In this document: piece by piece, positions 1 to 5,002 of the stretch
Layout: every line of letters starts with the position of its first letter
Numbering within the stretch: position 1 is the stretch's first letter
DNA from: Legionellaceae bacterium
GTDB lineage: Bacteria; Pseudomonadota; Gammaproteobacteria; Legionellales; Legionellaceae
DNA length: 8,101 nucleotides
Assembly (NCBI GenBank): GCA_947505025.1
Contig: CANNIJ010000072.1
Location: 1 to 8,101, forward strand
Direction of reading: 5' to 3'
Position numbers and translations under genes: made by a program
Notes under the pieces: model-generated
Database searches by the model: none
The model's input: only the letters and a program-made list of their open reading frames with translations
What the model was told of the DNA's origin: nothing

Positions 1-1
1 A

Positions 2-1330
2 ATCGGCCTACATGACCACCAGTATGTTCGAGATATGTACTTGAAAGTTACAGCTAGCGCTGTAATCATTAATGATGTACAAACTGCGGCCTATCTGATC
101 GATACTGCTATAGCGGTTGCCATTCGTCAACAAAAACCAGTCTATATTGAAATAGCTTGTAATTTAGCCAACGCCACTATACCTCCGGCACAACCATTGA
201 GCTTTGCCCGCACAGTCACTAGTGACAAACAGTCTTTGGTTGCAGCGGTTGATTCTGCGGCTAAGATGTTGAATTTATCTCAAAAGCCCACTCTAGTTGC
301 TGGCGTCAAACTTAGAACAGCGTTAGCCATAAATGCAATGAAAACATTAATTGATGCTGCCGGTTATGGCTGGGCGGTGATGCCGAATGCTAAAGGTTTT
401 TTCGACGAGACACAGACAGATTATCTCGGAGTTTACTGGGGATCGATCAGCAGTCCTGGTTGTGCTGGAATTATTGAGTCCAGCGATGCATATTTGTTTG
501 CCGGACCAACATTCACAGATTACACTACCACCGGTTATTCTCTAGTGATCAGTCCCAAAAAATCAATCATAGCGCGTACTGATCATGTTGTTGTAGCTGG
601 CGTGGTATTTAATCAAGTATTTTTAGCCGATTTTTTAACTGCATTGGCACGTAAAATCAAACCTAATCCAGCCTCTAGTCAAGCTTTTAAGCGTATTAAG
701 GAAGAAAGTATTGATCCAAATAGATCGGACACTGACTTGATTCAGGTGCGTAGTTTATTTGCCCATATTGAGCGGATGCTTGACGATAAATCCAGCTTAA
801 TTATAGAAACCGGTGACTCTTGGTTCAATGGAATGTGTTTGAATTTACCCAAAGGTTGTCAGTATGAGTTTCAAATGCAGTACGGCTCAATTGGATGGTC
901 AACCGCTGCAACATTAGGATATGCCGTAGCTACAAAAAATCTGCGACGTGTGATCAGCTGTATAGGTGATGGGTCTTTTCAGTTAACGGCTCAAGAAGTT
1001 GCAAATATTATTCGTTATAAACTAAACCCAATTATTTTTTTGATTAATAATCATGGCTATACTATTGAAGTTGAAATTCATGATGGACCGTATAACAATA
1101 TTAAAAATTGGAATTATAGTGAGTTAATTCAAGTTTTTAATGCGGATGATGGACATGCTTGGGGCTGTCAAGTTAAAACTGAGGGCGAGCTTAAAAAAGC
1201 TATTCAACATGCTTTATCTAATAAACAACTTAGTTTTATTGAAGTAATAGTTGATCGTCATGATTGTAATAAAAACCTGATGGTGTGGGGTGCAAAAGTT
1301 GCAGCCAATAATTCTCTGGCACCTAAATAG
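2..1330 (+). CDS. pdc: Pyruvate decarboxylase, 5'-truncated by window start
   Basis: A thiamine-diphosphate enzyme of the pyruvate decarboxylase family (EC 4.1.1.1), which converts pyruvate to acetaldehyde and CO2 in the cytoplasm. The frame is open to the window edge, so the ATG at 35 is internal; about 442 residues of roughly 560 are visible. The active-site His-His pair, expected just upstream of the first visible residues (IGLHDHQYV), is lost. Counting from Met at 35: KPVYIEIACN (34-43), ETGDSWFN (258-265), the GDGS...NN diphosphate/Mg site (311-314 with NN 338-339), and GYTIE with the catalytic Glu at 345 (Glu473 of Zymomonas). The run IHDGPYNNIKNW (348-359) is diagnostic of true pyruvate decarboxylases rather than indolepyruvate or acetolactate enzymes. 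The stretch YEFQMQYGSIGWS (277-289) recalls plant enzymes more than Zymomonas (YEMQWGHIGWS). No alcohol dehydrogenase is visible nearby. Family assignment is near certain; substrate is inferred from these motifs. Confidence 0.95.
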   Translation: MGLHDHQYVRDMYLKVTASAVIINDVQTAAYLIDTAIAVAIRQQKPVYIEIACNLANATIPPAQPLSFARTVTSDKQSLVAAVDSAAKMLNLSQKPTLVAGVKLRTALAINAMKTLIDAAGYGWAVMPNAKGFFDETQTDYLGVYWGSISSPGCAGIIESSDAYLFAGPTFTDYTTTGYSLVISPKKSIIARTDHVVVAGVVFNQVFLADFLTALARKIKPNPASSQAFKRIKEESIDPNRSDTDLIQVRSLFAHIERMLDDKSSLIIETGDSWFNGMCLNLPKGCQYEFQMQYGSIGWSTAATLGYAVATKNLRRVISCIGDGSFQLTAQEVANIIRYKLNPIIFLINNHGYTIEVEIHDGPYNNIKNWNYSELIQVFNADDGHAWGCQVKTEGELKKAIQHALSNKQLSFIEVIVDRHDCNKNLMVWGAKVAANNSLAPK

Positions 1331-1457
1331 CCGCTTAGATTCAAGGCGATCTCTCAGGCTCTGGATTACTTGGCCGTTACCTGATAAATATAAACTGATC
1401 CAACCAATTGAAATGCCGCAGTGACCGGTTTATGTAATCTCATCCATTATATTATAT

Positions 1458-1486
1458 TTGTACAACTGAGTGATTTTCCGTAGAAT
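1458..1486 (+). promoter_or_regulatory. Candidate sigma70 promoter for gmhB
   Basis: TTGTAC (1458-1463) and TAGAAT (1481-1486) are separated by 17 bases. The -10 matches the consensus at 5 of 6 positions, the -35 at only 3 of 6. Transcription would start near 1493 and leave a leader of about 45 bases before gmhB. In AT-rich DNA such matches arise by chance, so this is tentative. Confidence 0.35.
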
Positions 1487-1506
1487 TTTATATAGAAACG
1501 AAAATC
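1472..1506. repeat. Inverted repeat over the gmhB -10 region
   Basis: GATTTTC (1472-1478) and GAAAATC (1500-1506) form a perfect 7-base inverted repeat with a 21-base centre. It brackets the candidate -10 hexamer and the expected transcription start. It could be an operator for a dimeric regulator or a weak leader hairpin, but it may be chance in AT-rich sequence. Confidence 0.25.
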
Positions 1507-1538
1507 CAACCACTTTAGAATCAGATTGAGCTTTATTT

Positions 1539-2093
1539 ATGAACAAATCTAACGCTTTACCCGTCATAATCTTAGATAGAGACGGAATTATTAATGAAGA
1601 TTCACCTTATTATATTAAATCAGAGGATGAGTTTATTTTTTTACCAGGTAGTATTGAGGCCATTGCACGTTTATGTGCCGCAGGCTATCGGATTGGGGTG
1701 GCGACTAATCAATCCGGCGTGTCGCGCGGGTATTATAGTGAGGCAAAGTTAGCAGCGATACATGAGAAAATGATGTATCATGTGCTCGAGGCAGACGGGC
1801 GTATAGATGAGATCGTGTATTGTTTGCATTTGCCAGAGGTCAACTGCCGGTGCCGCAAACCGAATCCTGGCATGCTATTTGATTTGGCGACGCGATTTTT
1901 TTGTAAGCCCAGTGATATGATTTTTATTGGAGATATGATAACAGATATTCAAGCCGCTGAATCGGCTGGAGCGAAGCCGATACTTGTTGTTTCATCGATG
2001 ACCGGCCAGAACACATTGCAAGATTATCCTCATGTTCAAGTGTTCAACTCTCTTGCCAATTGTGTTGATAGCATATTAAATGAAGGGATTTGA
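1539..2093 (+). CDS. gmhB: D-glycero-D-manno-heptose 1,7-bisphosphate 7-phosphatase
   Basis: Removes the 7-phosphate of D-glycero-D-manno-heptose 1,7-bisphosphate, the third step of ADP-heptose synthesis for the lipopolysaccharide inner core; cytoplasmic. It is a HAD-superfamily phosphatase of 184 residues (family usually about 185-190). Visible motifs: catalytic DRDG with nucleophile Asp13 and Asp15, motif II TNQSG (56-60), the family's zinc-binding loop with Cys95, His97, Cys103 and Cys105 followed by RKP (106-108), and the metal-binding GD (131-132) with Asp136. The zinc loop is shorter than in E. coli GmhB (five residues between His97 and Cys103). The ATG at 1539 lies only 12 codons before the nucleophile, so an N-terminal extension is unlikely; the Shine-Dalgarno is poor (GAG at 1528-1530). 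gmhA follows after 112 bases, which supports the pathway. Alpha- versus beta-anomer specificity cannot be read from the sequence. Confidence 0.93.
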   Translation: MNKSNALPVIILDRDGIINEDSPYYIKSEDEFIFLPGSIEAIARLCAAGYRIGVATNQSGVSRGYYSEAKLAAIHEKMMYHVLEADGRIDEIVYCLHLPEVNCRCRKPNPGMLFDLATRFFCKPSDMIFIGDMITDIQAAESAGAKPILVVSSMTGQNTLQDYPHVQVFNSLANCVDSILNEGI

Positions 2094-2110
2094 TCCTAGA
2101 TTCGTTTTTT

Positions 2111-2142
2111 TGGCAAAGAATGTTAGTTAATATTTTTTGCTA
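2111..2142 (+). other. 14-bp A+T-rich hairpin between gmhB and gmhA
   Basis: Bases 2111-2124 pair with 2129-2142 around an AGTT loop, giving a 14-bp stem with three G-T pairs and no mismatch or bulge. No T-tract follows on the plus strand (TGTGTGTG instead) and none follows on the minus strand, so it is not a classic intrinsic terminator. It may be a processing or stability element between the two heptose genes. The G-T pairs make it a better structure as plus-strand RNA than as minus-strand RNA. Confidence 0.4.
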
Positions 2143-2194
2143 TGTGTGTGTTAAATGATTACTATCGTTTGGTATCAATATTTAGAATAAATAT

Positions 2195-2199
2195 AAGGA
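2195..2199 (+). promoter_or_regulatory. gmhA Shine-Dalgarno fixing a GTG start
   Basis: AAGGA lies 6 bases before the GTG at 2206. The nearer ATG at 2201 is in another frame that stops after eight codons, so the ribosome site decides for GTG. Confidence 0.8.
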
Positions 2200-2205
2200 C
2201 ATGCT

Positions 2206-2811
2206 GTGGATCCTATACGACAGTTAAAAAACAACATAGAAGCTTCCATACTGGCTAGTCAGCAATTGTTGCAAGATACAGAGACTTTAGCTGAATTTGG
2301 ACGGGCGGTACAATCTGTCGTCACTAGGTATAAAAAAGGTGGACGCCTATATATTGCTGGAAATGGCGGTTCTGCTGCGGACGCTCAGCATTTGGCCGCT
2401 GAGTTTGTTAGTAAATTGGCGGGAGATCGAGCTCCATTGGCAGCGGAAGCATTGACCGTTGATAGCTCTATATTAACAGCTATCGGCAATGACTATGGCT
2501 ATGATATGATTTTTTCACGGCAATTAGCTGGGAAAGCAAGGAAACAAGATATTTTTTTAGGAATTACTACCTCTGGACGTTCAGTTAATATTTTGAAAGC
2601 ATTAGATACGTGTCGAGAGATTGGTATACCGAGTATTGTATTTTGTGGACGTGATGGTGGTGTGGCTAAAAGTATGGCTGATTATTGTATTGTAGCTCCG
2701 GGTGTTGAAACGAGCACCATTCAGGAATTGCATATAATATTAGCGCATACGCTTTGTGCCTGTGTGGAGTTTGCTATTTTTGGTGACGTCATGGCGAATG
2801 GTCTTATATAG
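2206..2811 (+). CDS. gmhA: Sedoheptulose 7-phosphate isomerase
   Basis: Isomerises D-sedoheptulose 7-phosphate to D-glycero-D-manno-heptose 7-phosphate, the first committed step of heptose synthesis for lipopolysaccharide; cytoplasmic, a tetramer in known members. The 201 residues form one SIS domain (family about 190-200). Visible motifs: the phosphate loop GNGGSAADAQH (52-62), GITTSGRS (119-126), and four residues matching the zinc and catalytic set of known GmhA enzymes: His62, Glu66, Gln173 and His181. GNDYGYDMIFSR (94-105) matches the E. coli stretch GNDFGFNDIFSR. The start is GTG with AAGGA 6 bases upstream. The SIS-domain relative DiaA is the main alternative, but the zinc residues and the gmhB neighbour favour GmhA. 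The spacer upstream has only weak promoter-like matches, so cotranscription with gmhB is likely but not shown. Confidence 0.92.
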   Translation: MDPIRQLKNNIEASILASQQLLQDTETLAEFGRAVQSVVTRYKKGGRLYIAGNGGSAADAQHLAAEFVSKLAGDRAPLAAEALTVDSSILTAIGNDYGYDMIFSRQLAGKARKQDIFLGITTSGRSVNILKALDTCREIGIPSIVFCGRDGGVAKSMADYCIVAPGVETSTIQELHIILAHTLCACVEFAIFGDVMANGLI

Positions 2812-2853
2812 CAAGACCAATGCGACAACCCTGTGTGTTTCCTGCGAAGTATA

Positions 2854-2883
2854 TTGACATTTTAGCTAAAATATCGTTACGAT
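2854..2883 (+). promoter_or_regulatory. Candidate promoter for hemW-plsY
   Basis: A perfect -35 TTGACA (2854-2859) is followed after 18 bases by TACGAT (2878-2883), a 4 of 6 match to the -10 consensus. A second -10-like hexamer, TAAAAT (2867-2872), lies too close to this -35. Either would start transcription at or after about 2879, leaving the ATG at 2882 almost without a leader or upstream of the transcript. This bears on the choice of the hemW start codon. Confidence 0.42.
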
Positions 2884-2914
2884 GAGCAATTCAAACTGGA
2901 AGTTGATTGCAAGA

Positions 2915-4039
2915 ATGACCGCTCTTTACATTCATGTTCCATGGTGTATTAAAAAATGCCCTTACTGTGACTTTAATTCGCACCAACAAACAGCTGAACT
3001 ACCGGAAATACAATATGTCGATGCATTAATTAACGACCTTGATCATGATCTCAGCATTTTTCCACGACCAACACTAAGTTCGATTTTTATTGGCGGAGGC
3101 ACTCCAAGTTTGTTTTCTGCCGGCGCTTATGCCAGGTTGTTTGATGCAATAGCACAGCGGATGGCTTGGCCAGCAGAACTGGAGATTACTTTGGAGGCCA
3201 ATCCTGGCAGTGTTGAACAACAACGTTTTTATGATTATCGTGCAATTGGAATTAATCGATTATCTTTGGGGATCCAAAGTTTTAATCCTGCACATCTCAA
3301 ATCTTTAGCTAGAGTACATGATGATAAGTCTGCGCATTTGGCGATTAAAGCGGCACGGAGGGCTAAGTTCGATCGAATAAATTTAGATTTAATGTATGCT
3401 TTACCTGAGCAATCAGTTCAACAAGGCTTGGACGACTTAAAAACAGCAATAAGTTATCAGCCGGAACATTTATCCTGGTATCAATTGACGATAGAGCCAA
3501 ATACAGTGTTTTATAAACAACGTCCATCCTTACCAGCTGAAGATGTAATGCATGATCTTGAAGATGCTGGTTTAAGTTTATTAGATCAAAATAATTATCA
3601 GCGTTACGAGATTTCTGCATTTTGTCGCAATAATCAGGTTTCAAAACATAATCTTAATTATTGGATGTTTGGTGATTATTACGGGATCGGCGCTGGTGCG
3701 CATGGTAAGCTGACCTGTACAAACACTCATGTAGTATATCGCACCCAAAAACAACGTCAGCCTCGAGATTACTTGAATTCGCATAAGTCACACGGTAACG
3801 TGCCAGTTGCAGTATCTGCAAAAGATTTGGTGTTTGAATTTATGTTAAATACTTCTCGCTTAGAGCAGTGGATCCCGTTAGATTTATTTGCTAAAACAAC
3901 AGGTTTAGGACTAGAAGCATTAATGCCAGGATTAGTTAAAGCAGAGAGTTTAGGCATGATTCAGCGTAACGCTACTCATTGGCAGGTCTTGCCATTTGGG
4001 CGCAGATTTACCAACGATTTACAGGCGTTATTTTTATAG
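2915..4039 (+). CDS. hemW: Radical SAM haem chaperone HemW
   Basis: Coproporphyrinogen III oxidase-like radical SAM protein of the HemW family; known members bind haem and an iron-sulfur cluster and deliver haem to target enzymes rather than oxidise coproporphyrinogen. Counting from an upstream in-frame ATG at 2882: cluster motif CxxxCxxC at Cys22, Cys26 and Cys29, followed by Asp-Phe; HemN oxygen-independent oxidase has a further Cys where Phe31 stands, which supports HemW. Also GGGTPS (71-76), EANPG (105-109), LGIQSF (129-134), HNLNYW (256-261) and GAHGK (272-276). I prefer the ATG at 2915 (374 residues, E. coli HemW about 378): the candidate promoter overlaps 2882, no Shine-Dalgarno precedes 2882, and GGAAG stands at 2898-2902, although its 12-base spacing is long. 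The 385-residue form from 2882 remains possible. plsY follows after 10 bases. Confidence 0.93.
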   Translation: MTALYIHVPWCIKKCPYCDFNSHQQTAELPEIQYVDALINDLDHDLSIFPRPTLSSIFIGGGTPSLFSAGAYARLFDAIAQRMAWPAELEITLEANPGSVEQQRFYDYRAIGINRLSLGIQSFNPAHLKSLARVHDDKSAHLAIKAARRAKFDRINLDLMYALPEQSVQQGLDDLKTAISYQPEHLSWYQLTIEPNTVFYKQRPSLPAEDVMHDLEDAGLSLLDQNNYQRYEISAFCRNNQVSKHNLNYWMFGDYYGIGAGAHGKLTCTNTHVVYRTQKQRQPRDYLNSHKSHGNVPVAVSAKDLVFEFMLNTSRLEQWIPLDLFAKTTGLGLEALMPGLVKAESLGMIQRNATHWQVLPFGRRFTNDLQALFL

Positions 4040-4043
4040 GAGA
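4038..4043 (+). promoter_or_regulatory. plsY Shine-Dalgarno
   Basis: AGGAGA overlaps the hemW stop codon and lies 6 bases before the ATG at 4050. It shows that plsY starts there and not at the longer in-frame opening at 3996, which would lie inside hemW and add 18 basic, non-membrane residues. Confidence 0.88.
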
Positions 4044-4049
4044 TTTTTT

Positions 4050-4655
4050 ATGATAGCGGTATTAATGTTTGTACTGGCTTATGTACTGGGTTCTTTGTGT
4101 TCGGCTGTGATTGTTTGTCGGACATTTTCTTTGCCAGATCCACGTCTATCCGGGTCGTCTAATCCAGGCACGACAAATGTTTTGCGTATCGCAGGTAAAA
4201 AATACGCAGTTATTGTACTTATTGCTGACATGCTTAAAGGTTTTCTGCCGGTATTAATTGCAAAACAGTTGTCTGTGGATGCCAGTGGTTTAGGCTGGAT
4301 TGCCTTAGCTGCAGTCCTTGGACATATTTATCCAGTATTTTTTAGATTTCAAGGTGGAAAGGGCGTTGCGACTTTTTTCGGGGCGTTGTTTGGTTTGAGT
4401 TTGACTATTGGCGCGCTGACGATAGGAACTTGGTTTGTGGTGGCGTTGATTTTTGGTTACTCTTCTTTGGCGGCAATCGCAGCAATTTCCGGCGCTCCTT
4501 TTTACTCAATTGTGCTGTTAAAAAATGTCGGAGTCTTTCCGCCAATAATGTTGGCTAGTATGTTGATTTTTTATAAGCATCATGAAAATATTAGGCGCCT
4601 ATTTGATCGCAAGGAAGAAAAGATCCAATGGCGCCGTAAACGTAAATCAGATTGA
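4050..4655 (+). CDS. plsY: Acyl-phosphate:glycerol-3-phosphate acyltransferase
   Basis: Inner-membrane enzyme that transfers an acyl chain from acyl-phosphate (made by PlsX) to glycerol 3-phosphate, the first step of phospholipid synthesis. The 201 residues match the family's usual length of about 200 (E. coli 205). Hydrophobic segments lie at about 2-22, 50-72, 80-98, 108-134 and 137-178, consistent with the multi-pass fold. Three conserved loops are visible: SGSSNPGTTNVLR (34-46), HIYPVFF then GGKGVAT (92-98 and 102-108), and GYSSLAAI (136-143). The tail RRKRKS is strongly basic, as expected for a cytoplasmic end. It lies 10 bases after hemW with a strong Shine-Dalgarno and is probably translated from the same message. 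The folB or tsaD neighbours often seen near plsY in other gammaproteobacteria are absent here. Confidence 0.95.
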   Translation: MIAVLMFVLAYVLGSLCSAVIVCRTFSLPDPRLSGSSNPGTTNVLRIAGKKYAVIVLIADMLKGFLPVLIAKQLSVDASGLGWIALAAVLGHIYPVFFRFQGGKGVATFFGALFGLSLTIGALTIGTWFVVALIFGYSSLAAIAAISGAPFYSIVLLKNVGVFPPIMLASMLIFYKHHENIRRLFDRKEEKIQWRRKRKSD

Positions 4656-4826
4656 CGGTGATGCTGATATAGTTAATGGGCTGGTTGATTCTTTTTCTCG
4701 GTTATTGGTCTGGGCGCTATGTTTAATTGACCATAGTACCCTTTGATGAAAGTTATCAGTTTTACAGTCATTTAAATCAGCTTTATTTTGTTCAGCAGCT
4801 TTGAGTCTTTCGGCTAATGTCTTCAT
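4647..4826 (-). CDS. Small hypothetical ORF, 59 codons, minus strand
   Basis: I do not recognise this protein. The ORF runs from an ATG at 4826 (or a GTG at 4835, giving 62 codons) to a stop at 4647, overlapping the plsY 3' end by 9 bases in a convergent arrangement. The N-terminus MKTLAERLKAAEQNK is a basic amphipathic helix that recalls the first helix of XRE-type repressors, but no helix-turn-helix follows in this or the other minus-strand frames. The tail is polar, rich in Ser, Thr and Asn, with no membrane segment. The Shine-Dalgarno is poor. In its favour is a good promoter whose expected start is about 27 bases upstream of the ATG. It may be a real small protein, the remnant of a regulator, or a chance ORF inside a noncoding transcript. 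Confidence 0.35.
   Translation of the reverse strand: MKTLAERLKAAEQNKADLNDCKTDNFHQRVLWSIKHSAQTNNREKESTSPLTISASPSI
4712..4744 (+). terminator. Candidate weak terminator of hemW-plsY
   Basis: GGGCGCTATG (4712-4721) pairs with CATAGTACCC (4732-4741) around a 10-base loop; the stem has one mismatch and one G-T pair. Only TTT follows, so it is weak as an intrinsic terminator. It lies 57 bases after plsY, inside the small minus-strand ORF, and has no T-tract on the minus strand. Confidence 0.35.
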
Positions 4827-4859
4827 TAAGGTCACTTATGGTTTATATTGCGTGCGATA

Positions 4860-4888
4860 ATTGTACCATAATTTGATCTCAGTGTAAA
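4860..4888 (-). promoter_or_regulatory. Sigma70-like promoter directed to the minus strand
   Basis: Read on the minus strand: TTTACA (4888-4883), a 17-base spacer, then TACAAT (4865-4860), each a 5 of 6 match to consensus. The spacer ends in TGG, giving the extended -10 element TGnTACAAT. This is the best promoter match in the window. Transcription would start near 4853 and run towards the small ORF and the plsY 3' end. Confidence 0.55.
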
Positions 4889-5002
4889 TAAAATGATCTT
4901 GGGCGCCATCGGATACGCTGGCCACACAATGGTCTTTTAATTTAGACTGAATAAGCACATAATAATGACATTTTTTAGTCTCATCTTTTGTGAATCATTA
5001 AT

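Larger units (their letters stand above)
4656..5002. other. Intergenic region between plsY and argS
   Basis: These 347 bases hold no gene on the plus strand. The first half carries the small minus-strand ORF and a candidate plsY terminator; the middle carries a minus-strand promoter; the last 140 bases should include the argS promoter. For argS I see only weak matches, the best -10 being CATAAT at 4958-4963 with a poor -35 17 bases upstream. A 5-bp hairpin (4920-4924 with 4930-4934, one G-T pair) followed by TTTTAATTT resembles a weak terminator, but no plus-strand transcript obviously needs it. Confidence 0.6.

Noticed and set aside
403..438. Possible YW-rich insertion or frameshift in pdc
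   Set aside because: The frame is continuous, and the sequence here (FFDETQTDYLGVYWGSIS) matches the normal family loop before the central domain.
1332..1348. Hairpin just after pdc as a terminator
   Set aside because: Only five pairs including one G-T, and no T-tract follows. I see no convincing terminator for pdc.
2169..2197. TTGGTA-17-TATAAG as a promoter for gmhA
   Set aside because: The -10 would overlap the gmhA Shine-Dalgarno and place the transcript start at about the GTG, leaving no ribosome site on the message.
3363..3644. 93-codon open frame on the minus strand
   Set aside because: Antisense to conserved hemW sequence, with no ribosome site or recognisable motif.
3996..4049. N-terminal extension of plsY by 18 codons
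   Set aside because: It overlaps hemW, lacks a Shine-Dalgarno and is basic, while AGGAGA at 4038-4043 fits the ATG at 4050 and the family's length.
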